A stretch of DNA of 64,000 bases from Blasia pusilla (taxonomy: Eukaryota > Marchantiophyta > Marchantiopsida > Blasiales). The translations under genes and the position numbers were made by a program. The notes beneath the pieces were generated by a model. The model made no database searches and had not been told where the DNA came from. It worked only from the letters and a program-made list of their open reading frames with translations. Location of the stretch: assembly GCA_050084515.1 (NCBI GenBank), contig CM114273.1:38874001-38938000 (forward strand), given 5' to 3'. Position 1 is the first letter of the stretch. Each line of letters starts with the position of its first letter. Positions 1 through 10,160 of this stretch are shown piece after piece.

Positions 1-2040
1 GCGGGGATTTTCGGATTGCTTCACGAATATGAATCCGTGCTGATCCAAATCCAAGCCACACGGGTGCTGCAAAACCTGTGCATGCATGACCAGCAAAACA
101 AGAGGAAAATCGCTGAGTTTCCCGGAGGTTTGACGAGGTTGGTGGCATTGCTTTCCAAGCACCCGAGTCCTCGAGTCCAGATTGCTGTGGCGCACATGTT
201 GGATACTCTATCTTCAAGTAATCAGCATAATCGGAAGAAAATAGGACAGTTTCCTGGTGCGATGGCCGGTTTGATCACACTGCTTTCGGAGCACCACACT
301 CCCCCCGTCCAGATTCATGCGGCGAAGGTCTTGGAAAATCTCTCCTATGGTGATCACGCGAACAAGAGGAAGATCGCTGAGCTCCCATTTGCTCTGGCTA
401 GCTTGGTCGGATTGCTTTCCGAGCGCAATCACCATGAAGTGCAAATTCAGGCGACGCAGGTGCTGGGAACTCTCTCGGTCGATGATGTGATCGCGAGGAA
501 GATTGTGGAGTTCAACGGCGCTTTGGAGGGGCTGGTGAATCTATTGTCTTCCGAGCAAAACAGCCTCGATGTGCAACTCCGTGCGGCATGGGTGCTACGA
601 AATCTTTCATACCACGAACCAAACAGAAGGAAGATAGCGGATTTCCCGGGAGCTTTGGCAGGCATTGTTGGATTACTCACAGAGCATGACGTCGAGCCGA
701 TCCAGATCCAGGCTACGAAGGTGTTGGAAAATCTGTGTTCTCATAATCAACAAAACAAGAGAAAAATAGCGGAGTTTCCTGGAGCCTTGACGACGTTGGT
801 CGAATTACTCTCCAAGCACGAAAGTTCTCGCGTTCAAATTGCAGCGGCTCACATGTTGGGAACACTTTGTTCAAGTAATCAACAAAATAGGAGGAAGATA
901 GGACAGATTTCTGGCGCGATTGCAGGCTTGACCACACTACTTTCAGAGAACAGCACTCCCGCGGTCCAAATCCAAGCGGCAAAGGTTTTGGAAAGTCTCT
1001 CTTACGGTAACCACCAGAACAAGAGGAAAATCGTCGAGATCCCGTACGCCCTGGCCAGGTTGGTTGGATTACTTTCCAAGCACAATCACCATGAGGTGCA
1101 AATTCTGGCAGCGCAGGTGCTGGGAACTCTTGCTTGTGACGTCGAGCCTGGAAAGCAGATACTAGAGTTTCCTGGTGCTCTGGAAGGGCTGGTGAAACTG
1201 CTATCGTCGGAGCATAAGAACCTTCATGTTCAACTGCGTGCGGCGCGGGTGCTGAGAAACCTCTCGTACCATGAACCGAACCTGAGCAAGATCGGAGCGA
1301 TTCCTGGCGCTTTGGCCGGCTTGGTTAGCTTACTCCCGGAGCTCACGAACCATGGCGTCAAAATTTACCCTGCTAGTGCGTTGGCAATGCTTTCTTGCAA
1401 CGACGAAAACATTAAGGCCATAGCTGAGATTCCTGACGCTCTGCCAGGACTGATTGGATTATTACTGTCCGAGGACGCAGGCGATCTCCTGCAAATGGAA
1501 GCCGCCCGGGGCTTGGCGAATCTCTCGTACAGGAACGAAAATAAGAGAACGATCTTGCAGTATCCTGGAGCCCTTGCGGAATTCGTGAAAATGCTCTTCA
1601 GACACGACCACCCTGATCTGCAAATGGAGGGCGCCCGCGCCCTGGCTTATCTCTCCAATGAGAAACACCTGCTACCGCTCATGGGAGAAGACAGCGATTC
1701 GGAGAAGTTCCCAGAAAACCTAAGCGGGTTGATGAAATTCCTCAGCAAGCACAAGACCCCTGATGCTCAGAAGGTGGCCGCAAGCAGATTGGCTCGCCTT
1801 TCCTACGGGGATCACAACAAGAGTACGATTGCCGAGTTTCCCGGAGCCTTATATGGCTTAGTAGCGCTCTTGTTCCAGCACGAGCAGCCGCTGGTGCAGA
1901 AAACCGCCGCATGGGCTTTGGCCAATTTCAACCAGGGACTCGAGATCAATGAAGAAGAGTTTCATTTCTCACCCTGCCGCAACGTGGATGGATCGCCCGC
2001 TCTCCTTCAAGCTCAAGCGTGTCCTGCTCCAGCTTCATAA
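1..2040 (+). CDS. Armadillo-repeat protein, 5'-truncated by the window edge
   Basis: The reading frame is open from base 1 to a TAA at 2038-2040, with no convincing ATG, so the start lies outside the window and about 679 residues are visible. The protein is almost wholly tandem armadillo-type repeats of about 43 residues, each with a core like 'NKRKIAEFPGALAGLVGLL' followed by 'VQIQAAKVLENLS'; I count roughly 15. Such repeats stack into a superhelical protein-binding scaffold. Repeats are arranged in a larger unit: the stretch beginning near base 46 recurs near base 703, a 657-bp (219-residue, five-repeat) period. The last repeats, from about base 1370, are more divergent. The C-terminus (FNQGLEINEEEFHFSP onward) is non-repetitive. 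No kinase, U-box or NB-ARC domain is visible, but an N-terminal domain could lie upstream. The ARM fold is clear; cellular role unknown. Confidence 0.85.
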   Translation, partial: AGIFGLLHEYESVLIQIQATRVLQNLCMHDQQNKRKIAEFPGGLTRLVALLSKHPSPRVQIAVAHMLDTLSSSNQHNRKKIGQFPGAMAGLITLLSEHHTPPVQIHAAKVLENLSYGDHANKRKIAELPFALASLVGLLSERNHHEVQIQATQVLGTLSVDDVIARKIVEFNGALEGLVNLLSSEQNSLDVQLRAAWVLRNLSYHEPNRRKIADFPGALAGIVGLLTEHDVEPIQIQATKVLENLCSHNQQNKRKIAEFPGALTTLVELLSKHESSRVQIAAAHMLGTLCSSNQQNRRKIGQISGAIAGLTTLLSENSTPAVQIQAAKVLESLSYGNHQNKRKIVEIPYALARLVGLLSKHNHHEVQILAAQVLGTLACDVEPGKQILEFPGALEGLVKLLSSEHKNLHVQLRAARVLRNLSYHEPNLSKIGAIPGALAGLVSLLPELTNHGVKIYPASALAMLSCNDENIKAIAEIPDALPGLIGLLLSEDAGDLLQMEAARGLANLSYRNENKRTILQYPGALAEFVKMLFRHDHPDLQMEGARALAYLSNEKHLLPLMGEDSDSEKFPENLSGLMKFLSKHKTPDAQKVAASRLARLSYGDHNKSTIAEFPGALYGLVALLFQHEQPLVQKTAAWALANFNQGLEINEEEFHFSPCRNVDGSPALLQAQACPAPAS

Positions 2041-3364
2041 GATGGCTCAATGATCATCATTCGCACTTCCACTGCCTTCGGCTTCTGAGTTCAGCAGTGG
2101 GCAGGATCGGAAAGACTTGTTCAAATCGGTGCATTTGGAAACCAAGAGCTTCGCAACTGAACCCCAACCAAATTCTCAGGCTTCCGCTATCGCAAGCTCG
2201 TCAAATCACCGGAGAGCGCCGAATTCACTACTCATTGTAATTGAGAACATTGTACCCAACGCTCTGTGAATGTTCCATTTGGATGAATCTTCTTCACATC
2301 TGCTTCCCAACTTATGAATATTTCTCTTCAGCTCTCTGGTTATCCCGTTGAAAGCACCTGCCATTGAACACGCTCACATTCACCTCCAAGAAATTGTTTT
2401 CTCTTTTGGGCAATTTTCTTTTCAGAATTATAACGTAAAATCTTCAGGGAGCATGCATGCAGCGTTCGTGTGAAAAAGAATCAGAGTCTCAAAATTATGA
2501 CATACTGTTGAACTAGTATACGGCCTATGCTTAATAGAAAAAAATTTGTAATTAGGCATGTATATCAGTGTAAGAACTAGTGGTGGTTTGTATGTCTACA
2601 TACGAACCAATGAAGGGGGGGAGAAAATAAGTTTTGGGACGGAATAAGTCCAGGTTGTTATTACAGGCGTACGAATGTCATTAATATATTAATGACACAC
2701 GAATTTTATTACACGGAAGCCAAAAATGTAAAACCTTGATCCACAATACACAGAAATCAAAGTAGCCGAGAAACAAAACCTACCTACATACATGTAGGGG
2801 TCGTAAAGGAAATTACTTTCAATGGACACATACTTTTAAGACATCAATCATTTGGGCAAATTTTTTTGGTAAGAAAATCATAATTTTAATCCTAAATGAA
2901 CTTGTGATACTAATGTAGTAGCATGGAGGTAAGAGGTTTTCTTTCTACAATTGGAAGCTCCCAATGAAGACTCTATGTACTCACTCACACTAAATAGAGT
3001 GTCAATCCTCTAGTGTGGTACCCTCTTTAGTTTCCTCTAAGCACTAATCTTAATCTCTAGCTTTGTCCACCAAGAGCCCTTGGTCTATGGTTTCAAATTG
3101 GGGTTAGGACATTCTAACCCCAATTTGAGCAGCATCAGCAATGCATGATTTTTTTTAAAAATTTATTATTTGTAAAAGTAATCATATGCTAGGAACGAAG
3201 AGGACGAAATGCACCCACTATTCAGTATCCATTACCATAACCATTATCCCTTATTGAGTTGCCCTAACGAGTATAAACTCTCTCTTGGGTATGGTGATCT
3301 CTTCCCTTCAATCATCTTATTCTACAACATTGTTTTGCTAGCATAGGAGATGTATAGCATAGCA
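2041..3364. other. 3' flank of the ARM gene and intergenic DNA
   Basis: AT-rich non-coding sequence. The first few hundred bases presumably hold the 3' UTR and polyadenylation site of the armadillo gene. No further gene or mobile-element signature is recognised. Confidence 0.5.
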
Positions 3365-3367
3365 TAC

Positions 3368-3649
3368 AAGCTCTCTCTCTCTCAAGCGGTAGATGACCAA
3401 GAGGTTAGTTGGACAAACATAAGGTCCTCTTGAAGAGGTCTTGGGTTCAATTCTCCCCTTGGACAGTGGGGGGGCGGTCTCAACCCCAAGGCAGTGGCGT
3501 CCCCTACCTAGGGCATTGATGGTCCATGTTTGAGAGAGAGAACGCCTTATGTGCCTTTCATGTGTGTGCCTTGATTATTCTCCCAGGTTAAAAATCTGGA
3601 TAAAATTCCACGCCTTCACAAAGAAAAAAAAAAAAAAAAAAAAAAAAAA
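3368..3649 (+). mobile_element. tRNA-like SINE with poly(A) tail
   Basis: Bases 3385-3465 resemble a tRNA-derived pol III promoter. There is an A-box-like stretch (AGAGGTTAGTTGGAC, near 3398) and, about 40 bases on, a B-box-like stretch (GGGTTCAATTCTCC, near 3443). A unique body of about 170 bp follows, ending in an uninterrupted run of about 27 A at 3622-3649. This head-body-A-tail order is that of a SINE. Flanking duplications are obscured by TC-rich sequence, so the exact start is approximate. It is not a functional tRNA, since no acceptor stem can be folded. Confidence 0.55.
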
Positions 3650-3769
3650 CCAAATCTCTTGAGTGAGAACCCCAAATCTAGATGTGAAGGTGCCATGTCG
3701 GATGCGATGTCAATTTCACATATGTGGAAGGGGTCCCATAAGCCAGATCAGCTTCCCGTGGACTAAAAA

Positions 3770-3879
<110 letters not shown>

Positions 3880-4239
3880 CCAAAAGATGTAGTTTATCTT
3901 GTTTGAGATCCCCTCTTAGAAGAGATCATTGGTTTAATGTCGATGTATGGGAAGCATTCACCCTCGATCTCAACCCTAGAGCTTGGATGTTGCAAATAGC
4001 TAAGTCTATTACACCCAAACTTGGGGCCATTGGTAAGCAAGTGATGATCGTGGATTAAAGGAGGAGAGGCTAATGCTAGTTAAGAGAAAGCGCACGTCTT
4101 CAGACTAACCTTAGAAGAGAATATGTCGCCACTCTCGCACACGAGGACAAGGAGAGAAAAGTATAAATTTATTTGAACCAAGTTCTAAGTGGAGGTTAAC
4201 TGATAAGAAAGATGGGAGAAGTCTAGAAGGGCAAGACAC

Positions 4240-4563
4240 CCTGAGTCTAGTCATAGAACAAACATAATTGATGGGATACAGCTCTCACACACACAAAGAC
4301 ACCACTAAGGAGAATAAAAATTTGCAACGAGAGAATGAGTGAAGGTAGGTCCCCATCTCAATTATAAATATTATGTACAAGAAACCCTACCCCTAATCCT
4401 AACCATAGTCTCAAGTTAACTAAATATGTTTAACTAATCCTAATTAAGATAATAATGCTTACCTAAATAACCAAGATTAAGCTTTCCTACTTGAAGTTTG
4501 TACGAGTACCAAATATAGTAGTTCGTATGTCCAATAAGCTTGATTATAATAACTCAATCTTCA
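4240..4563 (-). repeat. Copia 3' LTR
   Basis: About 320 bp homologous to 24056-24370. On the minus strand it begins TGAAGATTGAGTTAT. It shares an AAACCCTA-rich tract and the CCCATCAATT segment near its end with the 5' copy. A purine-rich GAGATGGAGTAT on the minus strand just before it is a plausible polypurine tract. The low-coordinate edge is approximate. Confidence 0.7.
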
Positions 4564-4719
4564 ATACTCCATCTCAAACTCATATCGATATATCTAAGAC
4601 CTAAATTATTTCTCAACATCTCAAACTTATCTCTAAGTAATGTCATTGTGAAGATATTAGTAATTTTCTAATCTGTACCTATATATAGAAGACAATTTCT
4701 CTTGCGAGCACTTTCTCTC

Positions 4720-5818
4720 TAATAAAGCACTAGTGCATCTCAACATACTTTGTTCGAGCATCAAATATAGGGTTAATATTAGCAAGATTGATGCTACTAA
4801 AATATGTCCTAAGAACTAACAACAAGTAATCAATGAAGCCACACTGCCTCACGTGCTGCATTGGTTGCTCCTCTATACTCAGCTCCCCAAGTTGAATAAC
4901 CAAATTTAGAGTGTCTGTCATACACACTTCCTACCCAATCAACATCTATAAATCCCTACAATTGTAAACTCGAAGAAGGTTCAATTTGAAGCCCAAACTA
5001 AATATAGAATTTTACATATCGCATAATCCTCCTCACATCGTCAAGCTGAGGTTTTTGAGATGCTTACATGAAGTGGTTCATTAGGCCAATTGCGTAGCTT
5101 AAGTTTGGCCTAGTTATAGATAGATGGATCAAACTTTCAACCATGCGCCAATACATATTAGAATCTACAAGCAATTGTCCATAATCTACTCTTAGCTTCA
5201 CACTCTGGTCCAACTTTGTAGAGATTAGCTTACAACCCGTCATACAATATTTTAAAGGCATGTGAAGACCATATTTTTGTTATAGTAACCACATTCTCTC
5301 TCCAATCTTGATAAATTTAATACAAAGGAAGTACTTGAGTTCTCCTAAGTCCTTCAAATCAAATTTTGCTTGTAACTTTGGTTTGAATTTTTGTATTATA
5401 TCCTCAATGCTCCGAGTAATCAAGAGGCCATCAAGATACAACACAACCATAATCAGATAGCCTTGTCCTCTCAAGACCTATAATGAGGAATCATAATGAC
5501 TAACCCTAAAGCCAAGCTCTTATAAGACATATGTAATCTTGCCATACCAAGCTCTTAGGGCTTATTTGAGCTCGAACAAAGCTTTCTTTAATCTACCTAC
5601 ATGGAATGGAAAGTCATGATGCTCATATCCAAGTGGTTGAGCCATGTATATCTCCTCATGCATATCTCCATTCAAGAAGACATTCTTGACGTGCATGTGA
5701 TATAGTCTCCACTTCTTATCCACACCAACTACAACCCCTATTCTTATAGTCGTCATCTTTGGGATAGGGTTAAATGTCTCTTTATAATCTATGTCATATT
5801 GTTATGTATAGCCCTTGC
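4720..5818 (-). pseudogene. Copia reverse transcriptase / RNase H remnant
   Basis: Minus-strand translation gives copia RT landmarks in order: 'YDIDYKETFNP', 'MTTIRIG', 'HVKNVFLNGDMHEEIYM', then a degraded active site 'LYLDGLLIT' (YVDD altered to YLDG), 'DLKDLGELKYFL', and an RNase H remnant 'DVDWVGSVYDRHS'. Several stops and frame changes interrupt it. The upstream part of the same RT ('DYKVKRHEDGTVNRYKARF') lies at 15530-15620, on the far side of element A. This places the insertion within the RT coding region. Confidence 0.8.
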
Positions 5819-6105
5819 AAGGTTGCATGTGGACAAAATCGGTGGATTTACGTCCATACTATGGAGGGACTTATCCATATGGGCCCCAACTTTCCCTTCT
5901 TTCTCATATGTATTTTTCCGTTTCTTCCTGCCTCCACCTCCTCTCCCTCCCCCCTTATTTCCCTATCCGCCCTTGCCTTGCCTTCCATCATGAGCTATAA
6001 GTATGGGCCCCATCTTTTACAATCCATATCCATGGACATATCCACACTTGTCCATTCGTGTATGCCCTACGGACAGACTTATCCGTTTTTGTGCAAATAT
6101 GAGCT
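5819..6105. mobile_element. Small insertion in copia RT, possible MITE
   Basis: A block of about 287 bp separates the copia RT sequence (ends at 5818) from element A. Copia continuity across the site requires it to be an insertion that predates element A. It is bounded by CTTGC (5814-5818) and by CTTGG at 15525-15529, beyond element A, consistent with a 5-bp duplication with one mismatch. Its ends show weak inverted similarity (CATGTGGACAAAATCGG against CATATTTGCACAAAAACGG). The family is not recognised. Confidence 0.4.
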
Positions 6106-6206
6106 GTCGTGCGAATCCACATCGTCATACAACATACATCGATGGCATACCATACTCATATACATACATAACATAGACGAGAGCATACACAAACATAAGT
6201 GTACCA
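6106..6206 (-). repeat. Element A terminal module B2
   Basis: Outermost 3' module on the minus strand, beginning TGGTACACTTATG and ending CGCACGACA. It is a diverged direct repeat of B1 (6579-6682); the shared core includes CGAATCCACATCGTCATAC. Related modules end elements B, C and D. Confidence 0.7.
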
Positions 6207-6471
6207 CAATTGAAATCCGTGAAAGACCTATTGTCATAAATCACGTATAGAATCACATACAATCGAGCCAAACCCACTCCATGATGGGAGAATCCAGGTC
6301 GAAGCTTGCGGGAACCACCATAGCCCAGAGCTCTACTCACTACCAAGGCTAAATCCCAATGCAACAGGCTCAACTCAAAGAACTGACTGTTCTTTGAGTA
6401 CACTCCACACTATATCCTCCAACCTAAGGACGGGCCCTACTGGAAAAGTCACCCTCAACGGAGTAACCCCC

Positions 6472-6578
6472 AACCCTATGTATGAAACCGCATCCCTACC
6501 TAGACACTACGGCCCTACATAAGGTATGGCCTCTACTAGCACACTATACTCTACGACATAATCCGTATGGTCATGACA
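6472..6578 (-). repeat. Element A terminal module A2
   Basis: About 107 bp nearly identical to 15413-15519 (A1, the 5' end of the element), including AACCCTATGTATGAAAC and CCCTACCTAGACACTA. Bases 6207-6471, between B2 and A2, have no counterpart elsewhere in the element that I can see. Confidence 0.8.
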
Positions 6579-6682
6579 GCTCTCGTACGAATCCACATCG
6601 TCATACAACATACATCGCTGACATACCATACTCACATACATACATAACATAGATGAGAGCCTACATAAACACGAGTGTACCA
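6579..6682 (-). repeat. Element A terminal module B1
   Basis: Direct repeat of B2, lying between A2 and the polypurine tract. On the minus strand it starts TGGTACACTCG directly after the tract, where a 3' LTR would be expected to start. Confidence 0.7.
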
Positions 6683-6699
6683 TAACTCGCCCCCCTAAC
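6683..6699 (-). promoter_or_regulatory. Polypurine tract of element A
   Basis: Minus-strand GTTAGGGGGGCGAGTTA immediately precedes module B1. Equivalent G-runs sit at the same place in element B (17114-17126) and element C (43701-43711), so the position is conserved. It would prime plus-strand DNA synthesis. Confidence 0.7.
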
Positions 6700-6839
6700 T
6701 GGCACTTAGGTCCCTCTAACTCCCACGTAGCCCTATACATCTACTACATGCTATACATCTTCGTGGGTGCACGAATCAGAAGGTCGGGTCCGAGGTTGCC
6801 CCATCGTTAGTCGCACATCTGTAATCCATATCATGCAAA

Positions 6840-7438
6840 GATCAATTCATCTACCCCTCCTAAGTACATCGAGGACAAACCCACCTTCCAATAGGAACAA
6901 CATCCATACATAGAGTCAAAAACATGATGTGTCAACCCCTAGAACACCCATCACACACCAACATACGGGCTGCGTTACCAGCAGACCCACACAACATGCA
7001 CCTCAAGCTAGCACGTATCATGGCTAAGCTTGGGTCAACAGTACCATCCACATTTGGAAGATGACATGGCACACAATTACGCACATGGTCCTTCCAAACA
7101 ACTCCATCACGACTCTCCAACATGAGAACTCCAGAAGCTAACACCTCTCGCACTCGTAAAATAGTGCGACTTGCCGTCACATCCAACGTTTTCGGTGCAA
7201 TCTGCTGCAAATAGACATAGTCCCCCACATGGAACCTACAAATCGATAATCGATAACCTCCACCCGGAATGGTTGCATACCGCAACGTATCCCTGTGTTG
7301 AGCACTGGCAAGATTCTCAAAGGTTGTTGGCATAACTCTCTGAAAGAGCTCTGACCGTTGAGAACACACTCTCATCCACATATCTGGGTCATCAAGGTTC
7401 ACCACCTCACTAGACTCCTGACGAATTGCTACTAGCAA
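6840..7438 (-). pseudogene. Integrase C-terminal GPY/F-like segment plus PHD finger (element A)
   Basis: Continues the integrase frame after one stop (near 7445). It contains a GPY/F-like module ('RFHVGDYVYLQQIAPKTL', then 'SRDGVVWKDHVRN'), followed by a cysteine-rich PHD zinc finger: 'CMLCG', 'MLVCDGCSRG', then, after a stop where fragment D has Trp, 'HIMF' and 'GRWVCPRCT' with a stop near 6860. The expected pattern is C4-H-C3 with W-x-C-P-x-C. In A the Trp before His is a TGA and the Cys after 'HI' is Phe; fragment D keeps both as 'GWHISC'. PHD fingers usually read histone H3 tails; here it takes the place occupied by a chromodomain in chromoviruses. The fold is inferred from cysteine spacing. 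Confidence 0.7.
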
Positions 7439-7447
7439 GTCTAGATC

Positions 7448-8191
7448 TCAACCGTAAAACAGAAAATAAGGTGAGAAGGAAGCCAAGGATGCTTGGCAAC
7501 TAAACTTATATCCCATGGCTAACCATGACAATTGAATATCCCAGTCTCCAAGATGCCCCTTCTGTAGGCCATACTTGCGCAATGCCCTCTTCACCGTATG
7601 AACCACACAATCAGCCAAACCATCCACCTCTGGATGATCTCGAGATGTGGTCCGATGATCAATCAACGCCTTGTCATACAAGACCTGAAACTCACCCTGA
7701 AACTCTGTACCCTGGTCGGTTGGCACCTCAACTGGTGCACCAAAATGCCTAAGCGCTCTATCAAGAAACGCATACGCGGTTCCCTCACTTGCCTTGTCAG
7801 GTAATGCCACCAACTCAATCCACTTAGAGAAGTGCTCCACCATCACCAACACATATTGATGATGTCGTAAAATCAACGGTAACGGTCCCGCAAAGTTCAC
7901 ACTCCAACGGTAACCCAACCCCATAATAGGCAAGGGGTGTAACTGTGGTGTAGGGGCATTGAATGATGCCCTCACCCGGTCACAAACCATACAACGTGAC
8001 ACCAATTGCTGCACTTGAGTATGCATGCCATGCCACCAATACTGGCCAAGGAGTAAGGTATACGTACGCTTTACCCCAAAATGTCCCAACTCCTCATGGG
8101 CATATCGCACAATGCGTTCTCTCTGAGCCAAGTGCAGCACCACTCGTACTCTACCATCCTCCCACACACAAAGAATATGTGTTCCCTCCAA
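7448..8191 (-). pseudogene. Integrase of element A
   Basis: A 247-codon open segment with the retroviral-type integrase layout. An HHCC zinc-binding region ('HEELGHFGVKRTY' and 'SRCMVCDR') is followed by a catalytic core with 'FAGPLPL', 'TDQGTEFQGEF' and 'ADCVVHTVKRALRKYG'. The first catalytic Asp is Asn here ('VNFAGPLP'); element B has 'VDFAGPLP'. The third acidic residue is also doubtful because the usual 'AER' reads 'ADC'. This copy is therefore probably inactive. The frame shifts by one base relative to RNase H near 8170-8190 and continues downstream into the GPY/F-PHD segment. The role in the family is insertion of cDNA, consistent with the 5-bp duplication around element A. Confidence 0.85.
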
Positions 8192-8199
8192 TCGATACC

Positions 8200-8868
8200 T
8201 CCTAGCACGTTGAAGAACACGTCTCGCTCCTTGGCACTCACTATGCCTGGCACCCTATTGGTCCGTAGGAACTCCAACACCAACGCATCATCATGAATAT
8301 CACGCTGATTCGTACCACCATCTCCAACCTTAGGATCTGAAGGTTGGCCATCGACCCTCTGACTAGAGTAAGATGTCATGTGGTCCTCCATACTAGAGTC
8401 CACCCCTAACCAACATAAAAGGGCAGATGCATGCCAACCTGGCACCATCTCCTTATCAACCTCGCCATGCCATCTAGCCCCAATTGCATCCTCTTGGCTA
8501 GTACATGGGTTCCTACTCAACCCATCAGCATCAAGGTTGGCAACTCCAGGTCTATGTACCACCTGGAAGTCATACTCCTGTAAGATAAGAGCCCACCGCG
8601 CAAGCTTCCCTGTAAGCTTGTCAGACTCCATCAACCACTTGAGCGGCTGGTGATCAGTAACAAGGGTAAAATGTGTGCCAAACAAGTAACACCTAAAGTG
8701 TGCCATAGCCCACACTACTGCCAAGCACTCTCCCTCATATGAACTATAGCGCGACTCCGCTCCATTATTCGAACGACTTGCATAGGCCACCACAAACTCC
8801 ATGTGCTCATCATCATGTTGTGTCAACACCGCTCCAAGTCCTAACATACTCCAATCAATATGCAACTA
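8200..8868 (-). pseudogene. RNase H of element A
   Basis: Carries the gypsy RNase H signature: 'HIDWSMLGLGAVLTQ' (first Asp), 'SSYEGECLAVVWAM' (Glu), 'LVTDHQPLKWL' (Asp) and 'NLDADGLSRNP' (Asp). It is in the same frame as the preceding connection segment, with one stop near 8866. The tail (about 8200-8450) is a linker towards integrase with no recognised domain. It would degrade the RNA strand during reverse transcription. Confidence 0.88.
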
Positions 8869-9989
8869 AAATGGACGCCCTCTGATAGGTCTCCTCAAGA
8901 TAGGCGCGGCCACCAATTGGGCCTTGAGCTCCACAAAAGCTCTCTCCTGATCATCTCCCCAGTGCCACTCCTGATCTGATTTCAGAAATTGGTTCAAAGT
9001 CTTTGTCATAGCACTAAATCCTTTCACATACCTTTGATAGTAGTTCGCCAATCCCATGAATGCCCGAACTCTACTCACATCTACTGGATAAGGAATAAGT
9101 GCAAAGCCTCCACCTTTGCTTGCTGAGCTCCCAAATAACATGGATAGATCATAGGACCTAAGTACTCAACATCCTCATGGAAGAACTTACACTTTCTTGG
9201 ATGCAAACGTAGACCATGAGCTTTCAACTGCTCAAACACAATCTGCAAATGTATCTGATGCTCCTCCACCGTGTTACTAAACACCAAGATATCATCAATG
9301 TAACACCGAACAAAATCCAACCCTGCTAGGATCCTGTCCATCACTCTCTCAAACTCGGCAGGTGCATTCTTCAACCCAAAGGGTAAGAATTTCCACTCGT
9401 ACAAACAATCCTTGCCATGAGAGTTGACACCCCAAAATGTTGTCTTGGCCTTGTCACTCTCTCGAATAGGCAACTGATGGTATCTTGCCCGAAGATCCAA
9501 AGTACTGAAAATCTTTGTCTGTCCCACCACATCAAAAATCTCCTCAGGTGTAGGCATGGCATACCTATCGGCCTTGGTTTTCCGATTGATAGGACGGTAA
9601 TCTCCACACATCCGCCTATCCGTGTAGTTGCCATGTACATCCTTTTTAGCAGGCATGACAGTGGCTGATGCATACTCTCCATGCGACAACTCCACTAATC
9701 CAGCCTCCAAAAGGTCCAACGTCCTACTCTAAATCAGGTCCCTCTCCATATCACTATATCGATAGGGACGACGGAAGATTGGCATATCACTAGCCAAATC
9801 AATTCGTATACCGGGTCCAACCAAAGCACCCAACTCCTTCATGCAAAAGGCAAAACAACTCCTATAAGCACGTAGGAAATGTGTCAAGTGTCGTTTCTCA
9901 CCTCCCGTAAGCTTGGGCCCAAGTAATGGCTCCCAAGTCTCCTCCACTGGCACACTAGAGGGAGAGGACGACGCCATTGGCTTCTATGC
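8866..9989 (-). pseudogene. Reverse transcriptase of element A (start of pol)
   Basis: The pol reading frame follows a TAG near 9987 that is also present in element B; the first Met gives 'MASSSPSSVPVEETWEPLLG'. RT landmarks in order: 'ASATVMPAKKD', 'MCGDYRPINRKT', 'IFSTLDLRARYHQLPI', 'FLPFGLKNAPAEFERVMDRI' and the catalytic 'YIDDILVF' (YIDD at 9291-9302), then 'FFHEDVEYLG'. One in-frame stop near 9726 and a one-base frameshift near 9150 break it, after which 'VRAFMGLANYYQRYV' continues. The motifs are typical of plant Ty3/gypsy RT. Elements B and C have lost this region. Confidence 0.9.
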
Positions 9990-10160
9990 AACCCCCTCAC
10001 AAGATAGTACACCAACATGAGCAACCAACTCCACATGCCAAGCCATTACATCCCATTTACTCCAAGGATGCAAAATACTACTCTCCTCGCCCCCAACCGA
10101 TGCCTCTACCGTCCTAGTAGCCATCGAGCTCATCACAAGGGATGGAAGATCCACAAACAT
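9990..10160 (-). other. Spacer between methyltransferase and RT
   Basis: About 57 codons in the same frame as both the methyltransferase and RT, bounded by stops at 10161-10163 and near 9987. Similarity to the same interval of element B at protein level (for example a 'HPW' motif and 'SVEA/TVEA') suggests it was once coding. No domain is recognised. Confidence 0.5.

Noticed and set aside
3385-3465. tRNA gene suggested by a B-box-like sequence
   Set aside because: No cloverleaf or acceptor stem; the A-tail and body fit a SINE.
7963-8296. Plus-strand open frames through the pol region
   Set aside because: Shadows of integrase and RNase H on the opposite strand.
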